64,000 nt of DNA, from positions 1,929,457 through 1,993,456 of the forward strand of contig NW_020170381.1 of assembly GCF_000524195.1 (NCBI RefSeq), written 5' to 3'. Shown here piece by piece: positions 20,701 through 31,700 of the stretch; the stretch's first letter is position 1, and every line of letters begins with the position of its first letter. The position numbers and the translations under genes are program-made. The notes under the pieces are model-generated. The model saw only the letters and a program-made list of their open reading frames with translations. It was not told the origin of the DNA and made no database searches. Origin of the DNA: Echinococcus granulosus (lineage: Eukaryota; Platyhelminthes; Cestoda; Cyclophyllidea; Taeniidae).

Positions 20701-23650
20701 CTTCAGCCTTTGAGTTAGGCTGGCTTATAAGCGGTCACATGCGTCGTTGTCATCTTTAATTTATCGTGTTGTGACTGCACAACTCCTAGGGTCGGGGTAA
20801 GTTTTTTCCTTGTGAAATTTTTTATGCGGTTTAAGTGATCAATTTTTCATAAGAAGGAGAGCCGCCTGACGTGTTGACCTTGACCCTAGTTTCCTGATCT
20901 AAGTAATGGCAGGCATACCCGATCAGCAGCTTGTAGTCACTGTTAATATCCATTCTTAATGCTGATAAATGATACTTGAGGTTTGTAATGCAGTGATGTT
21001 ACGGTTTACCATGTTTGGCAAGTAGAGGCGAACAATTGGATGATCTCGCTCGTTAGCATATTCCGCCGACGGAGCCCGGCTATAACGCCGTTGTTCGTCA
21101 TTGTGGGAATTATCTTTGCACCTTAACCTTGATTATACCACGAACCTCACGGTTACACTGCCCTTCTGACGAATTTGTGACCTTTCGCCTCCCTTTATCT
21201 TCGACGATTGGGGGGGGGGGGGGTTACTTGGAATTTTGAGTTTGTTAGCTCTTCTCTGTTCGATATGAGCTTAAATCGAACATACAATTCTTCCCTGACG
21301 TAAATATAGAATTCATTAATTTCAGCTATTTGTTTAGATGAGTGAATATATTGAGCCAAAGCAACAATTTCATTCTTTGTAAGGAATGACATGTGCCTTG
21401 ATTAGGAGAAGCTTTGCCTTCATCAGCGTTCCGTTTTTTATACCTAAATGACGACCCGGTAGTGTTGTTGGTTGATAAGTAGTTTAATCGTCCGCATCGA
21501 TCGCTGCATTTTCCACCACGTATTTGCTATGTCCGTTGCGGTAGTCGGCAGCTGCGGCAATTTGACGCGTGACTATTGCTGCACCCTCAGTGGGAATTTC
21601 CCATTGGTCGGTTCGGTTCATGCACTGGGGTGCGTACGTGCATGAAGGCAGGAGGCGAAGTTGGCGATCCTGCCCCCTCTCCTGAGACTTCGAGATTTAA
21701 AGGGGAAGGAGGTTTGGGGAGAATTTTATGTCCCCCAGGTCACTGGTATGCATCTCTTGGCCTGATACGCCAGAAGTATCTTTTCCAAGCCTCTAACTGA
21801 ACATCTAAATTGCTCTAATGTCTAGTGAGTTCGACCCACCCTCGACTAACAGGTCCACTTTTTTACCAATAATGGGATCTAACATATCAGCACCGAATTT
21901 GTAGAGTTTTCTAAATTTGGAATTTATTGTAGTCCAATATTACCTAGTTCTTGTGATGATACTATTAGAACGAAGCAAGAAGTAGCTATCAAGCCCAAAT
22001 AGCCACATTGTGTTTGACATTTACCATTAATAACAGTTGACCCCCGTCAAGGTGTGCCTGACCCGTGTCAACCGACTCATTTCAGTTAAAGGCAGTGCAC
22101 GCCTTCAGAAACAGTTTGGATAATTCGACTGAACGCCAACACATTGCCATGGCGCTACACCAGCAGCGTCAGGCCAAGTGTCGCGAAGTCCGAGCAGCAT
22201 CCATGGCCCAACATCTACAGCAGCAGCAATTAAATCAGCAAAAACAGCCGCACAACTCATCCAACGACACCCAGATGGCAGATAACATTCGCGAATTCTA
22301 TCGCACGCCCACTATGCTGGCTGAAGACGAGCCCTTATATTCACACGGACAACCCCAGCAGGAGCATCAGCTACGGGAGGAGGAGCATGAGGAGGGGTTT
22401 GAGCAGGGGAGAGGTGGTTGGAGAGGCACATTGATGGAAGAGCAGAGCTCAACGAGTTACGATGTGAACAGTCTGGTTGAGGAGCCGGATGCTCAAGATT
22501 CGCGGGCTCAGGAGGCGAGAGAGGAGGTGTTCAGGGAGGGGGATAAGTTCAGCCAGCAAATACCACTGTGGCTACCCTCGGAGGAGGACCGTCGCACCCC
22601 AACACTTCCGTGGACCTCCTCGCTGGATGCGGAGACGCTGATGGAAGTAGGCACCACGCCGACTCCAGGAAGTGGACGGAGAAAATCGACTAAAAAGACG
22701 CCTGCTCCACCTCCTCCAGTGACTCGGAGTCAGGCTCGTCAGAAATCCTCTTCCTCGGGCTCTTCCACATCCTCGCTGACATAGTCTCTTGACCACTTCT
22801 CTCTCCCACTAGTTCGCTCGCTCGTCCTTTCTCCCTTTTCCCTCTTCCTTACCACCACCCACACCCACCTATGCAATCACCCTCACCACATAATAGAGCA
22901 GAAGCGCGAAAGGGAAAGACATTTTGTGTGCACCCCTAGCGAGAGAATGTGTGTATGTGTGCGTGCTTGTTTTTACGTGTAATTATGTAGACAGTCCCAC
23001 ATCTCCGAACCCCGAAAATGAAAGGCTCTTCTCGCGCGCCTCGCATAGTTTACGATGCCTTTGTGCAACCCTAGCCAACTACGTTAAATACGAGTGAGTA
23101 CGGCATGCGCGCATACTTTGTCGCGGGCTTGTTCAGCATGCTCTCTGCCTCGTTGTTGTGCTCTCTATTGAACACGATCCCTTCGTACTTCATGCATTTC
23201 CGGAACTGTCCCGAACACTGAAAGAAGATACCTGTTTTATTGCGTTTTCTCCGTTTCCATGAATCCACGCTTTAAACGTGAGCTCTATCTCATGAGGAAC
23301 CGCAAGACTTTACTTCTTTCGCATTGCATGATTTCTTATCTGTTGTACCGGAGGATGGCGTTAGAGCAAGATACCGACTTAATTGTTATTTTATATTATA
23401 GCTCCGCGTGGTAGAAGCGTTCAAAGCGAGTCTGCCAAGTCGTCTGGCAGGCCTGAATCGCGAGAGCGTGACATCCTTGCATCGCGCATTGGTCCAGTGT
23501 CCTAAGCCTCTCTCGCTCACCTCCTTGGTGGACGCCGAAGTGGAGAAAATACCCACTCAGCCGACCTCCCGGACTCAATCTAGCCCTGCTTCGGGCTTTC
23601 ACTACTCCAAGGCCCCACCGTCTCCGCGTTCCTTATTTGATTACAATTAG
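581..23650 (+). CDS. ATP2B: Plasma-membrane Ca2+-transporting ATPase (PMCA, P2B type), 5'-partial, alternative 3' ends
   Basis: A P-type ATPase that pumps cytosolic Ca2+ out across the plasma membrane and is activated by calmodulin at its C-terminus. Shared exons are 581-831, 5652-5797, 6904-7604, 8602-8815, 9202-9419, 9583-9690 and 9847-10188. They join in frame to give 660 residues. Visible landmarks are the nucleotide-domain motif [15 protein letters not shown], the segment [24 protein letters not shown], the hinge TGDGTND (7353-7373), the hydrophobic TM5-TM10 region, and the conserved [15 protein letters not shown] that precedes the calmodulin-binding tail. An acidic Ser/Glu-rich stretch lies before that last motif. 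The phosphorylated DKTGT motif and TM1-TM4 would lie in exons left of the window. After QTQ the message can join one of three terminal exons, listed separately. The family call is very secure; which tails are used is inference. Confidence 0.96.
4177..4416 (+). CDS. Small secreted-peptide-like ORF nested in PMCA intron
   Basis: An uninterrupted 79-codon ORF with its own ATG and a TAG stop. Residues about 11-30 are a textbook signal peptide: a polar start, a run of eight leucines with VV, then a PLTLA-D cleavage context. The mature part is about 49 residues, contains [12 protein letters not shown], and ends in a glycine run followed by SKRRRP, a basic site of the kind used by prohormone convertases. 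An acceptor-like CAG lies 18 bases before the ATG (about 4156-4158) and could be a cis or trans splice site. I do not recognise a family. It could be a neuropeptide or secreted effector precursor, the first exon of a longer gene (donor-like GT at about 4301), or a chance ORF in a GC-rich block. Confidence 0.4.
   Translation: MAVRTSASRNCTLLLLLLLLVVTAPPLTLADMSRPGEKVQTGAFFEPQFARYRTNIDFSVGLSSSIAVGGGGGSKRRRP
5586..5607. repeat. (GT)11 microsatellite before PMCA exon 2
   Basis: Eleven uninterrupted GT units lie 44 bases upstream of the PMCA acceptor at 5651. In the pre-mRNA this is a UG repeat within the 3' splice-site region. Confidence 0.95.
5908..6062 (+). other. Candidate cryptic or poison exon in PMCA intron
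   Basis: A GC-richer block inside the 5798-6903 intron has an acceptor-like AG at 5906-5907 and a good donor, GTAAGA, at 6063. Read in the phase left by the previous PMCA exon it gives 51 open codons. It ends in phase 0, whereas the next exon (6904) needs one carried base, so inclusion would reach a stop at the second codon of that exon. It is not needed for the conserved protein. It may be a regulatory exon or a chance open block. Confidence 0.2.
7605..8601. other. PMCA intron, 1.0 kb
   Basis: GT-AG intron with donor GTGAGT at 7605 and acceptor CTACAG ending at 8601. AT-rich. I see no further gene or RNA in it. Confidence 0.85.
8816..9201 (+). other. GC-AG intron in PMCA
   Basis: Joining CAG at 8815 to the base after TAG at 9201 gives [14 protein letters not shown], which aligns without a gap to the vertebrate PMCA segment as I remember it. 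This requires a GC donor, GCATGC, at 8816. The nearest GT donors either break frame or insert about 22 extra residues. Confidence 0.75.
10189..11838. other. PMCA intron before alternative exon A
   Basis: The donor GTATAT at 10189 follows the codon for the last Q of QTQ. If this intron is retained, the frame stays open for 24 codons and then stops at about 10261. The region is otherwise AT-rich. A GT repeat precedes the acceptor at 11837-11838. No other gene seen. Confidence 0.65.
11761..11788. repeat. (GT)14 microsatellite before PMCA exon A
   Basis: Fourteen uninterrupted GT units, followed by imperfect GT-rich sequence, lie about 50 bases before the acceptor of alternative terminal exon A. 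In the transcript this is a UG repeat. Confidence 0.95.
11839..12123 (+). CDS. ATP2B: PMCA alternative terminal exon A
   Basis: An open stretch of 94 codons plus TAA follows an acceptor AG at 11837-11838. It is in phase 0, exactly the phase left after QTQ at 10188. The tail begins [14 protein letters not shown] and contains a basic patch, [14 protein letters not shown]. An RRQS site of the kind kinase A uses follows, and the tail ends in a strongly acidic Asp/Glu run. It lacks the classical hydrophobic-basic calmodulin-binding start found in exons B and C. A candidate poly(A) signal lies at 12931. It could instead be internal, since a donor-like GTAGAT lies near its end. Being part of PMCA rests on position, strand, phase and coding look. 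Confidence 0.6.
   Translation, partial: ATRDHELDHRSDEFMGRVRRFTLSQINTEAMQHPLVLAARRQSINLSSTGVGEDSRLSSQYRLGGIGSLEEEPEESVDDDADDGGCGDDPEANR
12931..12936 (+). promoter_or_regulatory. Candidate poly(A) signal for PMCA exon A
   Basis: AATAAA lies about 0.8 kb after the stop of exon A. It is consistent with exon A being a true terminal exon, but the motif alone is weak evidence. Confidence 0.35.
21210..21223. repeat. G homopolymer run
   Basis: Fourteen consecutive G. Such runs are prone to length error in assembly and can form G-quadruplex-like structures. Confidence 0.9.
22086..22784 (+). CDS. ATP2B: PMCA alternative terminal exon B (calmodulin-binding tail, long form)
   Basis: After an acceptor TTTCAG at 22085 the frame is open for 232 codons to TAG. 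It starts [19 protein letters not shown], the typical start of the PMCA calmodulin-binding helix (compare the vertebrate b-type tail with its VVKAFRSSL core). Gln-rich stretches follow ([11 protein letters not shown]), then a long acidic and Glu-rich region, and a Ser/Thr-rich basic end. The start phase matches the donor at 10188. This is probably the main b-type tail. The end lacks an evident PDZ-binding motif. Confidence 0.88.
   Translation, partial: LKAVHAFRNSLDNSTERQHIAMALHQQRQAKCREVRAASMAQHLQQQQLNQQKQPHNSSNDTQMADNIREFYRTPTMLAEDEPLYSHGQPQQEHQLREEEHEEGFEQGRGGWRGTLMEEQSSTSYDVNSLVEEPDAQDSRAQEAREEVFREGDKFSQQIPLWLPSEEDRRTPTLPWTSSLDAETLMEVGTTPTPGSGRRKSTKKTPAPPPPVTRSQARQKSSSSGSSTSSLT
22785..23401. 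other. 3' UTR or intron between PMCA exons B and C
   Basis: Pyrimidine-rich sequence directly after the exon B stop, then AT-rich sequence up to the acceptor TATAG at 23401. No AATAAA was seen here, so the cleavage site of exon B transcripts is unclear. Confidence 0.5.
23402..23650 (+). CDS. ATP2B: PMCA alternative terminal exon C (second calmodulin-binding tail, short form)
   Basis: An 82-codon open stretch to TAG after the acceptor at 23400-23401. It starts [19 protein letters not shown], an even closer match than exon B to the vertebrate b-type calmodulin-binding helix. The rest is Ser/Pro-rich and ends SLFDYN. Because B and C each encode a full start of the same helix, in the same phase, they read as mutually exclusive alternatives rather than consecutive exons. 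Exon B ends in a stop, so C can only be used when B is skipped. Confidence 0.8.
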   Translation, partial: LRVVEAFKASLPSRLAGLNRESVTSLHRALVQCPKPLSLTSLVDAEVEKIPTQPTSRTQSSPASGFHYSKAPPSPRSLFDYN

Positions 23651-24504
23651 TGTGAGAGGGGGTGAAGGTGAAGTGAAAGGAGTGCTCGGCACGCACAGAC
23701 ATCCATGTTTTGCGGGCTCTCTGTGGGCTTCCTCCAATCCGCCTTCCTTGCTCCATCAAATCATTCGATTCTGTGATTAAGCCACCTCCATTCATCTCCA
23801 TTTTTTAATAATTGTCTCCTATTTTAGTACCTTCAATGCAATAGAGAGTAGTTGAGTCGTTAGTTGTCAATTTACCCGCCCACATGTTCACATTCCCACT
23901 CTTCGCTCCTTTCCCCTCCCTCCTATGCTGCTAAGCCTTGGGCCAGCGTTGAATCGCACAACCACACCGCTCTCATTGTCACTGCCATCACCAACTAAAT
24001 GAGCATATGCATATGTCGATGTTTTTATCTCAACGTAGGAGCAGTTCTCCGCTGTTATATATGTATTTTGCTAACTATGGCCATCCATTCCTTTCCTCCT
24101 TGTGCTTGTGCTCTGCATTCTGCTACACAGGCACACGCACACGCGTGCTCGATCGCGTCTCACTCAACAACGCCTACCGACCGCGTTCTGTTATACTGAG
24201 GTGCTCAAACGATTACCACAACCATTCTTTCTATGCGTTGGATGCGATTTGTGAATCTTCCGGCCTGTACCCCGCTCCCTGCGTCCACCATCATAAATAC
24301 GTCCCAAATCACTCCTTACTTCCACTACTCCCTTCCCCTCTTCCTTCCAAACTAGATACCCTGTGTTTGTGCGTGATGTTTAGCTTCTCGCTCCCCTAGT
24401 TATTGGGTAGTTGGAATCCACCTCTCGCTTCTAACACTCCTTCAGTACCCGCCTTCTCTCTATCTATCTATCTATTTAAAAAATTACCATCCCTCCCTGC
24501 TGAG

Positions 24505-24510
24505 AATAAA
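24505..24510 (+). promoter_or_regulatory. Candidate poly(A) signal for PMCA exon C
   Basis: AATAAA about 0.85 kb after the exon C stop; the first clear match downstream on this strand. Confidence 0.35.
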
Positions 24511-25417
24511 AGCAGATCTAAGTAGATCCTTAGCTAAAGATTTCTTCTTGTAGTGAAACTCATTGATGCTCACCTTTTTGCCACGGCGCAGTCACACTTG
24601 AGTCGGTCACTAGATTTTTCAGATTAGCCAAAAGCCTCATGCGAATTAGTTGAATATAACATACTTTGGAAGAATTAAGCGCTTCCATTGTGATTTTGTT
24701 CAAATGAGAATCAGGGAATATGTACAGCATATACGAGGACTGCTCGGTTTTTTGCGAAAATCAGTGAACGAGGTCATGGAGGGTGTCTGCTGTGACAAGT
24801 CCGTACCACGTTAGAAGTGCCAGGTGCAGTACACAGGTAGGAGAGTTTCAAGCACGAAGTAGCTATTTCTCATTAATTTAACCTAACTCAAATCTAAAGA
24901 TACGCGGCTGACCGTTCTAGCTCTAAAATCAGGTTTAAAGCGCTATTCAGATTTATGGGAAAGTGCTTCACCACTTTTTTGTGGGAACAAAATGTTGATC
25001 CTGCGTTTCCATGGATGCTGCATAGTTGCTGCTACCGGGGAAGTGAACAGACCAACCGATTGCTAATCTCCTCTTATTTCACAATGGTGTCCCGCCGCTG
25101 GTGCACGGTGCGGGGATATCAATCGCACTCCTACGAATATACGAATTCATTGAAGCGGGTGGGTCAGTTATTGCCTGTGCACAGTATGCCCACTTGAGGA
25201 ACTAGGAATTATGGGACCGAAGAGCATGCATTCGTCATCTACCCAGCATGCTTATCCCTTTAGATTTCAAGAGTTAATATTTCCTCTTAATAGACTGCCT
25301 TGGAGTTACACCGAGTCACTGTGTTCTCAGCGGGAGAGGAGCTATAATTTGCATGATAGTAACCTAGAGGTAGATAGTGGCAAACTAGGCCTCTGTGAAC
25401 AACAAGCTTTGGTACAT

Positions 25418-25423
25418 TTTATT
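25418..25423 (-). promoter_or_regulatory. Candidate poly(A) signal for beta-mannosidase
   Basis: AATAAA on the minus strand about 0.35 kb after the beta-mannosidase stop codon. Confidence 0.3.
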
Positions 25424-25776
25424 TTAGAGAATGAAGTATGCTAGATGTGCGTTATATCCAAATATTTTGTGCCACACCCCTATAGAGGCATCCATCATCT
25501 TATCACTTTTTGTCAAAATATGACAAACATTGAAAATCCCCAAATTTACAGAATCGCGGCAACTTCGCTAATCCTCACAGACGATCTCATTCCAAAATGT
25601 GTACCAGATGACGGTCGTCAAGGTATTTTAAAATGAATTTAGTTAATTTACTTTTAACAAACTTGTTAAACTGAAGGAAAACTGATGAGTAGTGTCGGTA
25701 TAAAACCCTACCATCTTATTAAATTTTTTTCTGCAATATTTGCTACCAAGGCTTGGTATCCGACTGGTTTATAGGA

Positions 25777-28700
25777 TCACCTGTCGGACGCAATCGAAGC
25801 GAGTGTGTATATCCTAATAGCTTTCCACAGACGCTTTTCGAAGACAGGAATCCTTCCTTTTATGTAGTAATAGAGACTATGCTCTTCGCAGGTCAGCATA
25901 TTGAAGGCGTTGTTGGAAAACCAGCCGTCGAGATTGATGTAGGGATCAATCACTAGCCAGACAAAAATCTCGGGGCTCTTCGCACGCAGCTGCACCTCGA
26001 ATGCCTGGTCCCACCGAAAAGGTGGACTCGGGATTTCGGGGGGTGTTGTATTGACGCGTCTGACCGATGTGACCGAAACAGACCCTGCTGTCGCCGGCCA
26101 CTGGTGCGCCATTTCCTTGGGAGTCAGTAGAAGTACGGTATCATTCGTCTGTTCCACCGCGTTTTCAATCACTGTAGTGAGAACTCCCGACGGGCAGCTG
26201 GAGAGCAACCATTTCATAGTGAAGTTAGTGACTTCTAGAGGACATCCGTTTGGTTTCCAGGGTCCAAAATTGTCTCCGCTCTGGAAGAGCACCTTCGGTT
26301 GGGGGACAAAGGAAAGAATGGAGGAACAAACCACGCTGAGACGTATTTGGTTGTCTGTCGGTGGGTTGATTGGAGGCACCCAATTGACCAACACCCGATT
26401 TCGCACCCTGGACACGACTGCTCGACCAATCGGATGAGTGATTGATGCGGTGCCTCTGATGGCAAGGTAATGCGCAATCTTCCACTGACCGGCCACATCG
26501 ATTGTGGACCAGGTTGGAGCTGCCCACACGTCGTTTAGCTGCCAGTAGAGATGACCCATCGATCTGCCCTGTCCCGTCGATATACAATCCCAGTTGTCGT
26601 TTGGAGCGCCTGTGAAAATTGTGCACTGATGGCGCTCCAGAAGGTTGATGTGGGTTTTGTAGGCAATAGCTTGGTAGAGCTGTGTCAGGTACGTCCAGCT
26701 ATAAAGAGGAGGGAACAAAAGTAGTGTTGAAAGGCATTTTCGGTGATTATTCCCGACACTCACACTCGCTGCAAAGCCCATTTAAAGATTAGTAACAAAA
26801 AAGAAAAAAACAGTAAAGTTCGTTAAAATGTCTTTTTCATGCCTTCCAGCTTAAAAATCAAACTTTGAAAACACTCCAAACAAACTTTAAATTGAATGAA
26901 AACATACCTGTCTTTTTAATCTGCAATTATTTTTAAATAAATCGCCTAGTGAGTTTGTGTTCTAAGGAATACTGAATAGGTTTTTTTGCATGCTTTGGCT
27001 TCAGAATTTTTTTTGGATAACCACCCTGCAATTACAAAAGTTGCTATTACTGAAGAGACTTTTCTTTACTGGGTTTCTTAAACCATTCTGTAATAAAGTT
27101 TTGTGATACGGTCGTTTTTCGTGAGATTGGTACATCATAATACCGTGCTGCATGAGGTTAGTCATGTTAAAAGTGCCCTTTGGCATCGTTGTGATCCAAA
27201 ACTGACCTCGAATGTGCGAATACGTGGGACACACACTTGAGCCCCATTCCACGTCCATGTGATGCAGTTGAGGCTAAGAAAAGGTCTTCATGAGTCAGGT
27301 TAGCAGCAAACCCTCATTCAGGTACATTTTCATCACTCTCAAATTCCAATGTCATACACTTTTGGCCCTGCTTTATGAAAATTAAACCACCAATACTTGA
27401 AATCCCTTTGGGGGGCTATGTACCCGACTAAAAGTAAGCGCTTGTAAAATGGCTGTACCAATAGCCAGTCGGACCATCCAGAAGGGCAAACCATGCTTGA
27501 TATTAGTAACCCTGATGGTTGCTACTGCCTACTTCTAACACGGCCAAAAAGTACCAATGAGCTGAGACATTAATGAGAATTAAAGCTTTCATTACAGTTT
27601 ATCTTGCCTTCTCTCGGAAATTTTTGCGACTAGTAATAATATTGACAGTGCGAATACAACGGGAGATGATTTTAGACTTCAAAATATCATTAAAATGCAC
27701 AAGAAATCTTTATGACACCATCGATTTGCACTTGCAAATAACTCCTCGTTTACTCACAAACCAATATACAAGTCTACTGTTAATTTCTCTCCTCTACTGT
27801 CGTGGTGTTTTGATCTACGAATTCCTTCAACGTGACCAATGCGTAAACAAATAATGTTTATTAGTATATTATTCCATAAGTAGCAGGTGCGGCGCTGTCT
27901 TACTTACGCAAGACATTGGGAAACTTCCATTGCATATCACTAACTAATTCCAGGAGATCGAAGAAACTTTTTAAAAAGGTTCTACCAACTGGTGCGAAGA
28001 GGAGAGTACGCATTTCGGCGACCACTTTGAAATTTCACGTCTCACCAATCAGCTTCCCTTCCCCACTTTAAAAGCATTATCCTTGAAAATTTAAGTGATC
28101 ACTCACATAGTGTACGTCTCCTCTTTCGTTTGGCCGACTTTCGGCTCTCCGAACTTCTCCCTAATGAATCTCTGCAGGATGTCAATGCCATCGGTTTTGT
28201 GTAGCCTGTGCATCATTAGCTGCCCGCGAATCATCCAATCATCCGGTCGGCTGCTACTGTTGTCCAGCGACCGTAGCCACGCCAAAGGACCAGGCAAAGA
28301 CATGATTCCATACTCCGATGTAAAGCGAGTAACTGGGTACGTACACTCATCCCACAGGTCTTCGTAGTAGGAATAGAAGTGAACATCACCTGAGAGGGGA
28401 TCCTAGGAGATGGAAGTTTACGTAACACGATCATTCTCATTATGTTAAACCCGAACTAAGCATAGATATCTCATATCTCATTGGACCTGAGGGTTCAAGT
28501 CGATGCCGTAGGGGTCGGTGGAGGACTCCGCATTGCTGGGAGATGAGAGGAGTACGCGGCGAGGGATGTAACCAGGGCCTTGTACAGTCGGTATCTCACT
28601 TCGCATCGCGATGGTGGCAATTGAGTCGAGAAATCGACGACGATACTCCTGCTTATCAATTTTAGGGCCGTACCAGTGCTGAGCGGCGGCCACCTCAACC

Positions 28701-31700
28701 TCGTTATTCGTAGCCCACACTACGATGGCAGGATGATGGTGTAGTCGCCGCACCTGCTGTCGCACCTCCGTCTCTGCACTGTCCACTCTGCAGACACATG
28801 TACTATTCTTATCTTCACATCATCTTCCCATCCAATCACTCAACTATTGGGGTAGGTGTGCTAGTGCTTGGGCAGGTGGGAGAATATGATAAACAGAACC
28901 TGATTTATGATAATAAAGTGCCAATGCACCATACGTGTACACTTAAAAGATACACCAGGACTAGATGTGAATTTCGTCATATTGTGAGAGAGCTAAGTAA
29001 AATTGACTTACACGTGAATTTTATGCATCGTTAAACCTTGCTTCCTTCTTAAAAATCACAAGGAGGCCTAGAATTTCATCTTTAGCCCATATCACTGTCG
29101 GCTGCTTATTGTAGAATTGCTGCACCGTTTCTGTCCAAAAGAACGCAAAATGTTTCACTTCCAATGCATTCATCATATCACATCTGTTTGCTTGGAAGTT
29201 CGTCCCGTGCCAAAGCTCAAAAGCAGATAAACTGTCCTTTTGAGCCATTGATTAAGACCCAACTCATAAAAATCTTGCTCCACCACCTGAAAAAAAATTA
29301 TTCAAGCGAGGGAATATGTTTGGATAAATAAGTGAATTCAATGGGCAATTCTTCGACCCGGTCTGTCCTCTGTTTATTCTATCTCCAAAGGTTGTCATCG
29401 CTGGAGTCATCTTTCGTTGCAGTTTTGAATGCGGCCACAGCCAATATGTCCTTCGTCAACGCACGCGCGCTCTTGAATCCACCGCCTAACGCGTCGAAGC
29501 CGTGGAAAGCGTCTGCCAAATTTGCAGTCCACCGACTACATGTAGACGCGGGACTAACTGTTTCAATTGTAAAGTGGAAAATTGAGAGTACTAAATCCTA
29601 CAAACGACTAAATTTAGACTTGCAATTCAAACATGTTGTTGCTGCTTCCTTTTACATATTACTCGGTGCCACTAAATGTTGGTAAAAATTTTTCTTGGGT
29701 TATAATGTTACTTCATATTCAGCTGATAACAACCGTAAATGCTCGCATTATAGTGAAAAAATAAATAATTTTAACAGTCTCTAATCTAAGAAAGTCTAAA
29801 AGCATGCATGTTGGATGACAAAATTGTAAGTGAATGCCATTTTGACTCACGAAGACCCTAGTTTCACCGGATGGATATGGGAAATTGCGCAGAGCCTGAC
29901 TTTATCATAGTAAAGGACTAACACCTTCCCCACTGTGCAGCTTGATTTTCATACGCCCTTGTTTCTATTCAAAAGTTCTTGTTTTGCCAAAACAAGTGCC
30001 AACGGAGGATTACTATTTTAAATTCCAAAGTGAAGTGGGTAATGCTAGGGAGTGCGTATGGAGGCTGTTGGAAATCCTAGCAGTGAATGACAGCTTTAAA
30101 AAGTGTTGTGACAACGACAAGCACCTCATGCGTCAATCGGAAGGTTGAACGGAGTCTTTAAAGATAAAAAAGCAATTTCACTTTTAGCTTCAATTTTACA
30201 GTCTCAATCATCCTCTGTGCTCCATTCAGCTATTGTCTAAATAAACAAGCACCGGCGCAGAGTGTAATTTTAAAAATCACAATTTCATGCACGCTTTTCT
30301 TATAGCAAAATTCAGTGCTCAGTATGCAACTTATTCTACTAAACGCAGTAGGAAAAGTAAGTTTTACTATGGGCTTCGATCTACATTTATTAGTCCTTTG
30401 GGTAGATGGAAAGCAAAATTTTGAAACGAAAATTGAGGTAAATAGAAGATTCACTCAGAATTGACCACGGGCGATGAGTGAAAAACCACCATAATCATCA
30501 ACTACACATCAACAAGGGCGCGTCGCTTAGACTTAAGAATTTGTTCATTTTACTGCAATTAGCAAATTGACCAAGATTGGCTTCATCATCATCATCATCA
30601 TCACTTGTTTAAAACTAAGATGGGGGGAGGAGGGGGAGGAGTTTGTGCTCCCTGGCCTTCCTCTCAGACCACCCACGCTCCTCTGCGATGTGTACACGCA
30701 CTCCCACGCGCGCGAACCCGCAAACGAGTGATTTCCTCTCCTTTAGCTTGCTTGGCGGAAGTAGCCGCCCCTTCTTCTTTCAGTGGGACTTTTAACGACC
30801 CACAATGATTGCATTTGTTTGTTTGCTTACACGAAACCAACCGTTTCGGAAAGACGAGTATTTATAGCTTGCCTAGGGGTCCACCAACCGCCGCTTTTTT
30901 GCCCTTTCAGTAGGGCTAAAGTTTGCTGTTGATGTCTTGAGTGAGTATATTGTCTAGTTGAGAAATGCGGAGGAGAAATAAATTAAAAATGATTTACTAA
31001 AACGACTGTGCATTGGTGAAAATAAGAACAGACTACATCTGCAAGAAAGTGGAAAATCCATACTTTTCAATGGTCGCCAATCTCGTGGATTTTTGTAATG
31101 CATAGTAATTGTTGTAAACAATTTTGTAGAGTGATCTGAGGGTGAAAATGTGTCATTTCAAGAAAATAAACACAGATGTCCGTCACACTGCCACTTTCAT
31201 TTTATGCTCAATGTTTAAGCTACTTTCTATCCAACGAAACGGATTTAATTACTTTCCTCTTATCAAGTTTGCCTCATTTTGTGCCGGAAAAATAAGAAGA
31301 CAGATGCTGCCTTAATTTTTGAATCAAGAAAATGCCAACTGATGGCTGCTTCACTTCTAGCGAAGGTGAGCTTACTCTCCGCTGGGAGGTTTCTTATACA
31401 TAGCGCAGGCAAACATCATGTCGTGCCAGAGCATGATGCCGAGGCGACTGGCGAGGTCGTAGAAACGGCGGGCCTCGTAGCGCCCCCCGCCCCACACGCG
31501 CAGCATCTGCACACCTCCCAGGGCCGCTGATTGTAGCAGATGCGCCTCCACCACCGCTGCATCCGTTCCACCTCCCGCAAAGAGTCTAGCCGGGATCCAG
31601 TTGCTGCCTCTCACGAATAGGGCCTCGCCGTTGATGCGGAAGAAGAAGGTCTTTCCGTAACCGCGCTCTTCAACTTTCACATCCTCCTATGGCAAAAGCA

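Larger units (their letters stand above)
12124..22085. other. PMCA long intronic stretch, about 10 kb
   Basis: Mostly AT-rich sequence without recognisable exons. Notable local features are alternating TATA/TGTA-rich sequence at about 12380-12475, a CpG- and pyrimidine-rich block at about 18960-19170, a pyrimidine-rich block at about 20450-20590, and a run of 14 G at 21210-21223. Open frames here (for example 12071-12649 and 21576-21800) look compositional and resemble no family I know. Confidence 0.6.
23651..25776. other. Spacer between convergent PMCA and beta-mannosidase genes
   Basis: Contains the likely 3' UTRs of both genes. A short TCTA/CTAT repeat lies at about 24460-24476. AATAAA at 24505 could end exon C transcripts, and TTTATT at 25418 (AATAAA on the minus strand) could end beta-mannosidase transcripts. 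No gene seen. Confidence 0.6.

Noticed and set aside
26051..26437. Plus-strand ORF of 128 codons
   Set aside because: It is the antisense shadow of the last beta-mannosidase exon, whose minus-strand reading matches the family throughout.
29332..29685. Plus-strand ORF of 117 codons in beta-mannosidase intron 2
   Set aside because: No known motif, no signal of splicing, and mixed composition; not enough to call a gene.
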